From assembly GCA_045587445.1 (NCBI GenBank), contig JAZNCH010000023.1:1-49122 (forward strand): DNA of 49,122 nt, written 5' to 3'. This stretch comes from RGIG1995 sp045587445. GTDB lineage: Bacteria; Bacillota; Clostridia; Oscillospirales; CAG-272. Made by a program: the position numbers and the translations under genes. This document shows, one piece after another, positions 33,206 to 41,587 of the stretch (its first letter is position 1; each line of letters begins with the position of its first letter). Below the pieces are notes generated by a model. That model had not been told where the DNA came from. It saw nothing but the letters and a program-made list of their open reading frames with translations, and did not search any database.

Positions 33206-34476
33206 TGATTCACTCCTGCTGCACTGATTATCTTTCCGTCATATAAGTTTTTACCGGATATAATTACGTTATCATATAAACCGAGTTTTTTGTAATAAAA
33301 TTCATCTTCAAGATAAGTGGGTTGTTCTTTCACGATAAAATATCCATCTGTTTCGGTCAGCACATCAATTTCTTTAAAAGAAACAGTATTACCGCTTAAA
33401 ATATATACCCCTCTAACCCCATCAACAACACGAACCGCATTTGCGGGTATCTTGTAACCGGTGTAACTTTCTTCCACTACCTGTATATTTTGCTTTCTGA
33501 GATACTTAAATCCGGTAGGCATATAATTGGACTTAAAAACCAAAACTGCATTATCGGATTCATTTTCAAGCACGATTTTCTCAAGAGTCATTTCAATCGA
33601 TACATCCGAATTAAAAGGAAATTTTATTTTATATACTTTTCCTTCGGTGAATTTTTTCAAATCATCACGAACTGCTTCAGAAATAATGCACCATTGGTCT
33701 GACGTAACCAACTTTCCAACAACCAAAGCTGATGAATGATCAATAGGTTGAGAGTTAACAAGCTCTTCATAAGACTGAAGAGTCAGATTTTCTAATTTCG
33801 ACATATCGAAAACAGTTTCGTATCCGTCAGCTTGGGAGTAAAAATATCCCGGGGTGCTAACAGTAATATTCTCTTCAAGGTTTATAAGCTGCCCCGACAA
33901 AGTTTCCTTTTCTCTGATAAGGCTAACTATTTGCTCTTCAAACCCCGATATATTTTGAGTCAATACTTGTCTTTTGTTAAGATACGTAAGAAATTCATCT
34001 TTTCTGTATATGGCGTACTCAGTATTCCCATTCTCAATGCCATCTCTCATTAAGTAAAATAGCTCATTTATTTTATCGTCGATAACTTTAGAGTCTGTTT
34101 TTGTAGCCTTTTCGGATACGCTACTGTTTTCGAGAACAGAAATCTTCTTATCTATAGCTAAAATTCTATCGGAAAGCTCTTCTACACCCTCGCCGGAATA
34201 TACTTTTGCGATAATAGAACCTGCTTGAACCTTATCGCCATCTCCAAAAAGATAGTTTATACCACCCTCTACATTGGCATTAATTATAGTCTCATCTCTT
34301 ACTATATACCCCTCAAGAGAAATGGTATTTGATTTAGTAACAATCATCGCGGGAGATGTCTCGACCTCGTTGTCGGAACCACTGAAAAGATGGTACAAAA
34401 TATACCAGATAAGCAAAACGGAAAGCGCAGCACTAAACAAATAAACAGCAACATTCTTTATATGTATTTTAAGCAC
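33202..34476 (-). CDS. HlyD-like membrane-anchored protein, gene next to yggS-sepF
   Basis: A 424-residue protein starting with GTG at 34476 (GAGGGAAGAG box upstream). One N-terminal membrane segment (about 7-31) is followed by an extracytoplasmic region: a lipoyl/barrel-sandwich half near 55-90 (VRDETIINANVEGGINYLFGDGDKVQAGSIIAKVY split by its Gly-Asp turn), a helical stretch near 95-190, and a return beta domain. This is the layout of HlyD membrane-fusion proteins. No ABC or RND partner lies beside it, so its role may be structural at the cell envelope. The last four bases overlap yggS, so it is the probable first gene of the long minus-strand operon. Confidence 0.78.
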   Translation of the reverse strand: MLKIHIKNVAVYLFSAALSVLLIWYILYHLFSGSDNEVETSPAMIVTKSNTISLEGYIVRDETIINANVEGGINYLFGDGDKVQAGSIIAKVYSGEGVEELSDRILAIDKKISVLENSSVSEKATKTDSKVIDDKINELFYLMRDGIENGNTEYAIYRKDEFLTYLNKRQVLTQNISGFEEQIVSLIREKETLSGQLINLEENITVSTPGYFYSQADGYETVFDMSKLENLTLQSYEELVNSQPIDHSSALVVGKLVTSDQWCIISEAVRDDLKKFTEGKVYKIKFPFNSDVSIEMTLEKIVLENESDNAVLVFKSNYMPTGFKYLRKQNIQVVEESYTGYKIPANAVRVVDGVRGVYILSGNTVSFKEIDVLTETDGYFIVKEQPTYLEDEFYYKKLGLYDNVIISGKNLYDGKIISAAGVNQ

Positions 34477-34517
34477 TTTACTCTTCCCTCGCTTTTTACT
34501 AAAAATTATTTCATTAT

Positions 34518-34526
34518 ATTATAACA
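34518..34526 (-). promoter_or_regulatory. Extended -10 promoter of the hlyD-yggS-sepF operon
   Basis: On the minus strand TGTTATAAT (34526-34518) is an extended -10 box. No good -35 box is seen at the correct distance, as expected for extended -10 promoters. Confidence 0.5.
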
Positions 34527-34542
34527 CATTGTTCTCAAAAAA

Positions 34543-35478
34543 TCAATTACTTATTATATTTTTGGCAATATTTACAATATCTTCAAAATTATCACATTCA
34601 TCAACAAAGATTCTGTGAACATCATCATACCTTCTAAACCATGTTAACTGCCTTTTTGCGTAATTTCGCGTACCCTTTTTAATAAGTTCAACAGCATCAT
34701 CAAGTGTACACTTATTATTAAGGTAATCAATGATCTCCTTGTAACCAATCCCCTGCCTTGCGGTATCGGATAAATTGATACCCTCGTTGAATATAAGCGA
34801 TTTTACTTCGTCAACCAATCCACATTCGAGCATCGCATCAACTCGCTTGTCAATTCTTTCATAGAGTATATCTCTGTTTTTAAAATCAAGGCATATCATT
34901 ATTGAATCATAGGGAGATTCTGCTTTTTTCGATTCTTCATCCCACCATGATTTCGTTTTGCCGGTTACGTGATATATTTCCAAAGCACGTACAACTCTTT
35001 TTGTGTTGTTTGGGTGAATGGAATCAGCAGATTCGGGGTCAACTTTTCGAAGCTCTTCAAAAACAGCATCTACTCCCTCTTCTTCTATCTTTTTATTCAA
35101 ATAATCTCTATATTCATCATCGCGGCCGGCTTCGGAAAAAGCTGTATTATTCAAAACGTGGTCAACATATAACCCTGTACCGCCGCAGAATATCGGAAGC
35201 TTCCCTTTGCTTGATATTTGAACTATTTTTTCCTTAGCCATAACAGCGTAATCTGCGCAAGAGAACGATATGTCCGGGTCAACTATATCTATTAAATGAT
35301 GTACGGCAGACGCTTGTTCCTCTTTTGTGGGCTTTGCCGTACCAATATCCATCTTTTTGTAAATCTGCATTGAATCGCAAGAGATTATTTCTCCGTTGAA
35401 TTCATTTGCAAGCCCTATGGCGAGAGCCGTTTTTCCGGAGGCGGTCGGACCAACGACCGAAACAACTTTTGTTTTCAT
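34543..35478 (-). CDS. miaA: tRNA dimethylallyltransferase MiaA
   Basis: A 311-residue P-loop enzyme that adds a dimethylallyl group to A37 of tRNAs reading UNN codons. The Walker A motif GPTASGKTALA lies at 9-19, followed by ISCDSMQIYKKMDIGTAKPT near 35-54, the substrate motif CGGTGLYVDHVLN near 95, and the C-terminal GTRNYAKRQLTWFR near 282-295. The dimethylallyl donor comes from the isoprenoid pathway (ispE is in this window). I chose ATG 35478 (GGAG 11 bases upstream); an ATG at 35502 precedes the ribosome-binding site. It follows queA by 20 bases. Confidence 0.95.
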   Translation of the reverse strand: MKTKVVSVVGPTASGKTALAIGLANEFNGEIISCDSMQIYKKMDIGTAKPTKEEQASAVHHLIDIVDPDISFSCADYAVMAKEKIVQISSKGKLPIFCGGTGLYVDHVLNNTAFSEAGRDDEYRDYLNKKIEEEGVDAVFEELRKVDPESADSIHPNNTKRVVRALEIYHVTGKTKSWWDEESKKAESPYDSIMICLDFKNRDILYERIDKRVDAMLECGLVDEVKSLIFNEGINLSDTARQGIGYKEIIDYLNNKCTLDDAVELIKKGTRNYAKRQLTWFRRYDDVHRIFVDECDNFEDIVNIAKNIISN

Positions 35479-35498
35479 AAAAATCAATTCTCCAAAAT

Positions 35499-36560
35499 TC
35501 AAACTAATAACATACAGTCGCCAAATGAGAAAAATCTGTATTTTTCCTCAACAGCCGTTTTGTATGTATCAAGAATAATCTCACGAGTCGAAAATGCAGA
35601 AACCAACATCATCAACGTGCTTTCGGGTAAATGAAAGTTTGTCAACAAGGCATCAACAACTTTAAATTTATATCCCGGGTAAATAAATATTCCTGTGTCC
35701 CCGGACATAGCAATCACTTCCCCTTCATCGTTACTTGCACTTTCGAGAGTTCTGCAAGACGTTGTTCCCACAGCGAAGACGCGACCGCCGTTTCTCTTGC
35801 AGGAGTTTATAATATCCGCACTTTCTTTAGATACGGAAAAATACTCGGAATGCATTATATGGTCATTAATATTATCAACCTTTACCGGTCTAAATGTACC
35901 GAGTCCCACGTGTAACATAACAGGTGCAATTTTTACGCCCTTTTTACGTAGAGCATCAAAAACCTCTTCGGTAAAATGGAGTCCTGCGGTTGGGGCTGCA
36001 GAAGAACCTTCGTGTTTGGCATATACGGTCTGGTACCTGTTCTTGTCCGCAAGCTTTTCTTTAATATAAGGCGGTAGAGGCATATTGCCTATTTCATCAA
36101 CGAGTTCCATGAGTGAGTGTTTTTTGTCGTATTCAAAACGTACTATTCTATTCCCGTCTTCAACAACATCAATAACTTCAGCACGAAGTTTGCCGTCTCC
36201 GAATATAATAACAGTACCCGGTTTTGTTCGTCTTCCGGGATATGTCAAAACTTCCCACGTGTCGAGCCCTTTGCTTTTTAACAGGAAAACCTCAACATCT
36301 ATACCGCTATCGTTTTTTTGGCCAATGAGACGAGCCGGAATAACCTTTGAATCATTTATCACAAGCACATCACCTTTGTTGAAATAGTCAACTATATCAC
36401 TGAAAATTTTGTGTTCTATTTTACCGTTATTTTTTTCAAGAACAAGCATTCTTGAGGTATCGCGTTTTTTTAACGGTGTCTGGGCGATAAGCTCTTCGGG
36501 AAGGTCATACCAAAAATCATTCTTTGTCAGTGTGGTCTCAATATGTTTGTTTACAATCAT
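35499..36560 (-). CDS. queA: S-adenosylmethionine:tRNA ribosyltransferase-isomerase QueA
   Basis: A 353-residue enzyme that transfers the ribosyl part of SAM to preQ1 in tRNA during queuosine synthesis. DFWYDLPEELIAQTPLKKRDTSRML opens the protein (split at the middle), with AAPTAGLHFTEEV near 190, VMLHVGLGTFRPV near 213 and LLTNFHLPESTLMMLVSAF near 309. The start has only a distant AAAGG box (14 bases). With miaA it forms a tRNA-modification pair. Other queuosine genes (tgt, queCDEF) are not in the window. A divergent inverted repeat lies between this gene and dapA. Confidence 0.95.
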   Translation of the reverse strand: MIVNKHIETTLTKNDFWYDLPEELIAQTPLKKRDTSRMLVLEKNNGKIEHKIFSDIVDYFNKGDVLVINDSKVIPARLIGQKNDSGIDVEVFLLKSKGLDTWEVLTYPGRRTKPGTVIIFGDGKLRAEVIDVVEDGNRIVRFEYDKKHSLMELVDEIGNMPLPPYIKEKLADKNRYQTVYAKHEGSSAAPTAGLHFTEEVFDALRKKGVKIAPVMLHVGLGTFRPVKVDNINDHIMHSEYFSVSKESADIINSCKRNGGRVFAVGTTSCRTLESASNDEGEVIAMSGDTGIFIYPGYKFKVVDALLTNFHLPESTLMMLVSAFSTREIILDTYKTAVEEKYRFFSFGDCMLLV

Positions 36561-36591
36561 TTTTTGCCAATATTTCCTTTCGTTTCTGTTA

Positions 36592-36626
36592 ATTTGTCAA
36601 TATAAGTAAAAAATCTATTGACAAAT
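36592..36626. repeat. Perfect 11-bp inverted repeat between queA and dapA
   Basis: ATTTGTCAATA (36592-36602) is the exact reverse complement of TATTGACAAAT (36616-36626), with 13 bases between. Each arm carries a TTGACA -35 box reading outward toward queA and toward dapA. Confidence 0.8.
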
Positions 36627-36646
36627 AAAAAGAATGGTGTTATCAT
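36618..36646 (+). promoter_or_regulatory. Sigma-A promoter of the lysine riboswitch-dapA transcript
   Basis: TTGACA at 36618-36623, 17-base spacer, TATCAT at 36641-36646. Transcription would begin about 7 bases later, right at the riboswitch P1 helix. Confidence 0.8.
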
Positions 36647-36653
36647 AAATCAA

Positions 36654-36823
36654 GATAGAGGTGCGGTTTCAATGAATAAACATGTGGAGGCTCCGCTTGC
36701 CGATTAAACATGTCCAAAGGTGAACCCGCCGAAGTTTATCGCACGTTAGCGGTTGGTGTGATATGCTGGGTCGTCACTTAACAGGTGCCGGACTGTCATC
36801 AGTTATACTGATGGAGGGCTATC
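36654..36823 (+). promoter_or_regulatory. Lysine riboswitch (L box)
   Basis: The P1 helix is formed by GATAG (36654-36658) and CTATC (36819-36823). Hallmark L-box segments follow in order: GATAGAGGTGCGG, the CCAAAGGTGAACCCGCCGAA core near 36714-36734, GGGTCGTCACTT near 36767, GCCGGACTGTCATC near 36787-36800 and TGGAGGGCTATC at the end. Lysine binding closes the aptamer. The downstream terminator hairpin (36888-36910) then forms and stops transcription of dapA-dapB. Position directly before dapA agrees with feedback control of lysine synthesis. Confidence 0.95.
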
Positions 36824-36887
36824 ATGTATATACTATTCATTGTTGCTCACATTTTTGTTGCACATTGTTTATATTATATTACATGGT

Positions 36888-36919
36888 AAGCTGGTTTTCA
36901 ACCGGTTTTTTTATTTTTT
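36888..36919 (+). terminator. Expression-platform terminator of the lysine riboswitch
   Basis: AAGCTGGTT pairs with AACCGGTTT around TTC and is followed by a long T-tract with one A. It lies 65 bases after the aptamer and just before the dapA ribosome-binding site. Confidence 0.8.
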
Positions 36920-36941
36920 TATCAAAAAAGGAGATTTTACC

Positions 36942-37826
36942 ATGAAAAAATTAATTTTTGAAGGCGCGGGCGTCGCTATTATTACCCCTTTTAGGAACAA
37001 CAAGGTTGATTTTGATGCATTAGGTTCACTTATTGATTATCAAATCAACAATAAAACTGACTCTATTGTAATCTGCGGTACAACAGGCGAAGCTTCAACC
37101 CTTACCGACGAAGAACATAGAGCCTGTATAAAATTCGCCGTTGAAAGAGCTGCCGGAAGAGTTCCCGTTATTGCAGGTACAGGAAGTAACGATACCGATT
37201 ACGCTATCGACCTCTCAAAATATGCTTGCGATGTAGGCGCTGATGCATTGTTGCTTGTTACCCCCTATTATAACAAGGCTACACAGAAAGGTCTTATTAA
37301 ATCTTTCTTTGCGGTTGCAGATGCTATTGACAAACCCGTAATTCTTTATAACGTACCCTCAAGAACCGGCTGTAACATTACTACAGCTACATATAAAGAA
37401 CTCGCAAAGCACGAAAGAATTGTTGCAGTTAAAGAAGCTTCGGGTAACATAAGTGCTATAGCTGAACTCGCCGCAGAAATTGGCGATGATTTAGCTATCT
37501 ATAGCGGTAACGATGACCAAATAGTCCCTATCCTCTCGCTTGGCGGTAAGGGAGTTATCTCTGTTCTTTCAAATGTTATGCCTAAGGAAACACATGACAT
37601 CTGCGAACTCTTCTTCAAGGGTAAAGTTAAGGAATCTGCAGCTCTCCAGCTTAAGCTCCTTGAACTTATAAATTCACTCTTCTGCGAAGTTAATCCCATT
37701 CCCGCAAAGACCGCATGTGCTCTTATGGGGATGTGCTCTGACGAAATGAGACTCCCACTTTGCGCAATGGAAGATAACACAAAAGCAAGACTTATCGCGG
37801 CAATGAAGGCACAGAATCTTATCTAA
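36942..37826 (+). CDS. dapA: 4-hydroxy-tetrahydrodipicolinate synthase
   Basis: A 294-residue TIM-barrel aldolase that condenses pyruvate with aspartate semialdehyde, the first committed step toward diaminopimelate and lysine. The Schiff-base lysine is Lys164 in IVAVKEASG, the catalytic Tyr136 is in ILYNVPSRTG, and GTTGE lies at 46-50. I chose ATG 36942 (AAAGGAG 8 bases upstream). An in-frame ATG at 36840 would place 34 extra residues across the riboswitch terminator and is rejected. dapB follows 35 bases later. Confidence 0.97.
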   Translation: MKKLIFEGAGVAIITPFRNNKVDFDALGSLIDYQINNKTDSIVICGTTGEASTLTDEEHRACIKFAVERAAGRVPVIAGTGSNDTDYAIDLSKYACDVGADALLLVTPYYNKATQKGLIKSFFAVADAIDKPVILYNVPSRTGCNITTATYKELAKHERIVAVKEASGNISAIAELAAEIGDDLAIYSGNDDQIVPILSLGGKGVISVLSNVMPKETHDICELFFKGKVKESAALQLKLLELINSLFCEVNPIPAKTACALMGMCSDEMRLPLCAMEDNTKARLIAAMKAQNLI

Positions 37827-37861
37827 AAATTTATCGTATTATTGAAAAGGACGCATAAAAA

Positions 37862-38626
37862 ATGATAAACATACTTTTGACAGGCTGCAATGGCAGAATG
37901 GGTAACGCGGTTGCATCATCTTGCCAAAATACTCCCGAATGTAACATAGTAGCGGGTATTGATGTAATGGGCGGAAAGAACGCCTCCGACTTTCCTGTTT
38001 TTGTTTCTTTAAATGATTTCGAGGGAAAGGCCGACGTCATCATTGATTTTTCTCACCACACAGCTACAGAGGGTCTGCTTAACTTTGCAAAAGCCAAAAA
38101 AATCCCTGTTGTATTGGCTACAACAGGACACACTCCCGAGGAAACTGTGCTTATTAAAGAGGCGGCAAAAACAATTCCCGTATTCTATTCCAGAAATATG
38201 TCCCTTGGTATCAATCTCCTTATTGCACTTGCTAAAAAGGCTTGTTTATCACTTGGAGAAGTGTTTGATATTGAAATAATCGAAAAGCATCACAATCAGA
38301 AGCTTGACGCTCCAAGCGGAACTGCTCTTATGCTTGCAGATGCCTTAAAAGAAACAAGAGAAGGCAAAACAGAATACGTCTACAACAGGCAACCTCTTCA
38401 CCAAAAGAGACAGTCTACTGAAATTGGAATACACGCAGTCAGGGGCGGAACAATCGTTGGTGAACATGAGGTTATATTTGCAGGAAAAGATGAAGTTATT
38501 ACTCTCTCCCATTCGGCTTCTTCGCGAAACGTGTTTGCTGAAGGTGCAGTGAGAGCCGCGTTGTTTTTAGCAGGCAAACCAAGCGGTATGTACGATATGA
38601 ATGATATTGTAAATTCAATAATATAA
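37862..38626 (+). CDS. dapB: 4-hydroxy-tetrahydrodipicolinate reductase
   Basis: A 254-residue NAD(P)H-dependent reductase, the second step after DapA. The N-terminal Rossmann loop is GCNGRMGNAV (8-17), the Lys-His catalytic region reads EKHHNQKLDAPSGTA near 144-158, and the dimer-binding C-terminus includes VRGGTIVGEHEV. AAAAGGA lies about 11 bases before the ATG. It shares the riboswitch-controlled transcript with dapA and ends at a very strong terminator. Confidence 0.97.
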   Translation: MINILLTGCNGRMGNAVASSCQNTPECNIVAGIDVMGGKNASDFPVFVSLNDFEGKADVIIDFSHHTATEGLLNFAKAKKIPVVLATTGHTPEETVLIKEAAKTIPVFYSRNMSLGINLLIALAKKACLSLGEVFDIEIIEKHHNQKLDAPSGTALMLADALKETREGKTEYVYNRQPLHQKRQSTEIGIHAVRGGTIVGEHEVIFAGKDEVITLSHSASSRNVFAEGAVRAALFLAGKPSGMYDMNDIVNSII

Positions 38627-38678
38627 CAATAAAGAGAATCCCACACACTTCAAGGTGTTTGTGGGATTCTCTTTATTG
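38627..38678. terminator. Strong bidirectional terminator between dapB and the GH18 gene
   Basis: A perfect 19-bp stem: CAATAAAGAGAATCCCACA at 38627-38645 with its exact complement at 38660-38678. It lies between two convergent genes. The A/T-rich outer part of the stem supplies the U-rich tail in both directions. Confidence 0.85.
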
Positions 38679-38681
38679 AGT

Positions 38682-39983
38682 TTATAAAACTTTGATTATA
38701 TTATATTTCGCGTTAAGTACAAGCCAATTTTGCGGAAACCATTGCATTAAATTCCAATACCCTACACCGTATAAATTATACGCAGGCACGAGTTTCATTT
38801 TTTCGTCAATACTTCTTGCATCATCAAACCATACTACGTGCCCTGTTCCGTTTTCGGTATAGTTGAAATACGGTGTCTGCGCCACTTCGTCAAATCTTAT
38901 ATTTTCACCTTTTTCTATGGCTAAATCAACAGCTTCTACATTGGATATTTTTTGAGCTTTCGTTGTTCCCATCTGATAAGGTAAAGGCCAGTCATACGCG
39001 TAATTCGGCACTCCTAAAAATATCTTTTCGGGGTTGATTACACTAACACCGTAATTTAGCACCCTCTGCACTTCATTTAAGGGTGCTACTGCCATAGGTG
39101 GTCCAAACGTATATCCCCACTCGTACGTCATAAGCAAAACGTAATCACTTACAGTGCCTATACCGCCGTAATCGTGCGATTCGTATAATCCGCCCGGCTG
39201 GTCGCCCGACGCTTTGGGTATGAGTGCCGTTATAAGAATATATCCGTTTTCATTCAAAGCAATACCTAACCGTCTTACAAAATCTGTGTAAGCATCACGA
39301 TTTGCACCGTCAAGATATTCAAAGTCAACGTCAAAACCGTAATAATTTTTCTCGTTCATTCTTTCAATTACGTTTTGAATAAGAACATCTTGGGCTTGGC
39401 GATTGTTTAAAAATGTGTTACCGAGTTCACTGCTGAAAACGCCTGCTTCGGTTAAGGTTGATAAGTGCATTATAGGTGCTACACCGTATTCTCGCGCGAG
39501 TGATATTATCTCGTCTTCGTCGAGTCCGAAATCGGTTATTCCTCTGTCAACAAGCTGTCCGTCGGGGGTGAATCCGTATGTAAATAGTGTTATGTATGTC
39601 AAATACGGCAGGGTTCTTATAAGCGTATCACGTTCAACAAACGGATAAATATAGCCGTTTACGGCCATTTCTCCCTCTTTTTCTGTTGTGTAATCAATTA
39701 TTATCGTTTGTCCGACAAATATGTTGTCTTTTCCTTTTAAAATAGAATTGTTTCGCAATAGTTGATTTACAGACACGCCGTAACTGTTAGCTATCCCTTC
39801 AAGGGTATCGCCTTGTTGAACGGTATATACTTCCTCAGGATACAAAATAACAATAGTTTGACCTACGGTTATTCTGCCGTCTTCGTTTAGCTCATTTTGC
39901 GATATGAGCCTTGAGAGCGGCACACCGTATTCTCGGGCTATTGAATCGAGTGTATCCCCCGGCTGAACAACATAAATGACCAT
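38682..39983 (-). CDS. LysM-GH18 cell wall/spore cortex hydrolase (YaaH/SleL-like)
   Basis: A 433-residue protein: LysM repeat 1 at 1-46 (VVQPGDTLDSIAREYGV), LysM repeat 2 at 51-97 (TVQQGDTLEGIANSYGV), then a glycosyl hydrolase 18 domain from about 105. The catalytic GH18 motif DVDFE is at 218-222 in YYGFDVDFEYL. This is the layout of spore-germination enzymes YaaH/SleL, N-acetylglucosaminidases that act on spore cortex. No signal peptide is present when the ATG at 39983 (AGGAG 8 bases upstream) is used, which is also true of YaaH-type proteins loaded from the mother cell. A longer frame would add a hydrophobic start, but it precedes the ribosome-binding site. It supports spore formation in this organism. 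Confidence 0.87.
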   Translation of the reverse strand: MVIYVVQPGDTLDSIAREYGVPLSRLISQNELNEDGRITVGQTIVILYPEEVYTVQQGDTLEGIANSYGVSVNQLLRNNSILKGKDNIFVGQTIIIDYTTEKEGEMAVNGYIYPFVERDTLIRTLPYLTYITLFTYGFTPDGQLVDRGITDFGLDEDEIISLAREYGVAPIMHLSTLTEAGVFSSELGNTFLNNRQAQDVLIQNVIERMNEKNYYGFDVDFEYLDGANRDAYTDFVRRLGIALNENGYILITALIPKASGDQPGGLYESHDYGGIGTVSDYVLLMTYEWGYTFGPPMAVAPLNEVQRVLNYGVSVINPEKIFLGVPNYAYDWPLPYQMGTTKAQKISNVEAVDLAIEKGENIRFDEVAQTPYFNYTENGTGHVVWFDDARSIDEKMKLVPAYNLYGVGYWNLMQWFPQNWLVLNAKYNIIKVL

Positions 39984-40034
39984 TCTGCTTACTCCTTTTT
40001 TAGCACAAATATATACTATTATAATATTCATCAA

Positions 40035-40080
40035 AAGTATAAAGGTGCAAATCACCAAAAAGTGAAATGCACCTTTATAA
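40035..40080 (-). terminator. Intrinsic terminator of ahcY
   Basis: AAAGGTGCA (40041-40049) pairs with TGCACCTTT (40069-40077), with an inner TCAC/GTGA helix. On the minus strand ATACTTTTGA follows. It lies between ahcY and the GH18 gene, both on the minus strand. Confidence 0.7.
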
Positions 40081-40091
40081 TATAATTTATT

Positions 40092-41333
40092 TCATTCAGC
40101 TTTGTTCATATATTTAATCTGTTCATCACTGAGTTTATCTATTGAAACACCGAGGGCTTTCAGTTTCAATTCCGCAACTTTTTGGTCAATTTCTACAGGG
40201 ACACTGTAGAGCTTATGTTCTAAGGTTCCCTCAGTCTTCACAAGATATTCAAGACATTTCGCCTGAAGACTAAAGCTCATATCCATTATTTCAGCCGGGT
40301 GTCCGTTTCCTGCAGCAAGATTAACAAGTCTTCCCTCGGCCATAAGATTCAATACCCTTCCGTCTGCCATTTTATAACCTACTATATTAGGCTTTCTGTC
40401 AAACACTTCAACCGCGGATTCTTTTAATGCCTTCTTATCTATTTCACAATCAAAATGTCCTGAGTTGGATATAAGAACTCCGTCTTTCATAATATCAAAA
40501 TGCTCTTTTCTAATGACGTCGCAACAGCCTGTAACTGTTATAAACAAATCACCTATTCTTGCGGCATCATCCATCTTCATAACGGTAAATCCATCCATTA
40601 CGGCCTCAATAGCTTTAACGTTGTCAATCTCAGTTATTACAGGAATACCGCCCATGCCCTTAACACGCATAGCAATCCCCTTGCCGCACCAACCGTAACC
40701 TGCAATTACAACCGTTTTTCCGGCGATAATCAAGTTTGTGCTGTTCATTATACCGTCTAACGTTGACTGTCCTGTTCCGTAACGATTATCAAAAAGGTGC
40801 TTACAATCAGCGTCGTTTATGTTAATCATAGTGTAGTCAAGCTTGCCTTGAGCCTGTTTTGCTTTAAGTCTGTGAATGCCGGTTGTAGTCTCCTCGCAAC
40901 CGCCGACAAGGTTTTTTCCATACTCGCGGCACTCGCCTTGAAGTAGATTAATTAAATCGCCGCCGTCGTCTATCATAACGTGTGGACACAGAGAAAGTGT
41001 TTTCTTTAAGTGTTCTTTATATTCTTCTTCGTTTACTCCGCGCCAAGCATTAACCTCAAAGCCTTCCGCAACAAGTGCAGCCGCGACGTCATCTTGAGTC
41101 GAGAGTGGATTACAACCGGTAACGTATACCTCGGCACCGCCCGCTTTCAAAACTTTTGCCAAAAACGCTGTCTTTGCCTCAAGGTGAATAGACATAGATA
41201 TTCTCTTGCCCTCAAAAGGTTTGCTTTCTTCAAATTCTTTCTTGATTATATTCAAAACAGGCATATAGCTTTCTACCCATTTTATTTTATCTGCACCCGA
41301 GGAGGCAAGATTTATATCCTTAATGTTACTCAT
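40092..41333 (-). CDS. ahcY: Adenosylhomocysteinase (S-adenosylhomocysteine hydrolase)
   Basis: A 413-residue NAD-dependent enzyme that splits S-adenosylhomocysteine into adenosine and homocysteine. Residues include HLEAKTAFLA near 50, the catalytic Asp in MIDDGGDL near 120, GGCEETTTGIHRL near 143, the Rossmann loop VIAGYGWCGKGIAMR near 208-222, and a C-terminal region with NLAAGNGHPAEIMD near 342. AAGGAG lies 8 bases before the ATG. It stands alone with a strong promoter. Clostridia more often use the Pfs/LuxS route, and neither gene is in this window. Confidence 0.94.
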   Translation of the reverse strand: MSNIKDINLASSGADKIKWVESYMPVLNIIKKEFEESKPFEGKRISMSIHLEAKTAFLAKVLKAGGAEVYVTGCNPLSTQDDVAAALVAEGFEVNAWRGVNEEEYKEHLKKTLSLCPHVMIDDGGDLINLLQGECREYGKNLVGGCEETTTGIHRLKAKQAQGKLDYTMININDADCKHLFDNRYGTGQSTLDGIMNSTNLIIAGKTVVIAGYGWCGKGIAMRVKGMGGIPVITEIDNVKAIEAVMDGFTVMKMDDAARIGDLFITVTGCCDVIRKEHFDIMKDGVLISNSGHFDCEIDKKALKESAVEVFDRKPNIVGYKMADGRVLNLMAEGRLVNLAAGNGHPAEIMDMSFSLQAKCLEYLVKTEGTLEHKLYSVPVEIDQKVAELKLKALGVSIDKLSDEQIKYMNKAE

Positions 41334-41373
41334 ATTTTCTTCTCCTTAAAAATTAGCGTTTAATTTGAATAAT

Positions 41374-41402
41374 ATTATAGCAGATTTTACCCTCTAAGTC
41401 AA
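41374..41402 (-). promoter_or_regulatory. Sigma-A promoter of ahcY
   Basis: On the minus strand: TTGACT (41402-41397), 17-base spacer, TATAAT (41379-41374). The leader is about 35 bases, too short for a SAH riboswitch. Confidence 0.75.
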
Positions 41403-41490
41403 TTTTTTTATCTTTTTTTTATATAAATCAATTCATCTGTCTCTTTTTTTTGTTAAATTTGTAATTATTTCGTTTTTTTAACAAAAAATA

Positions 41491-41519
41491 TTGTAAAAAT
41501 AATTATATCGTGCTATAAT
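41491..41519 (+). promoter_or_regulatory. Sigma-A promoter of pgk-tpiA
   Basis: TTGTAA at 41491-41496, 17-base spacer, TATAAT at 41514-41519, 62 bases before the first pgk codon position. The rest of 41334-41587 is AT-rich and shows no other feature. Confidence 0.65.
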
Positions 41520-41587
41520 ATGTAAGATTGATACAGATATTAACTTGTTAACTTAAAAAATATTAAATATTTATATGAGGTGAAAAA

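Noticed and set aside
36840..36941. N-terminal extension of dapA
   Set aside because: The extension translates the riboswitch terminator hairpin and T-tract. The ATG at 36942 has a consensus ribosome-binding site and gives the usual DapA start.
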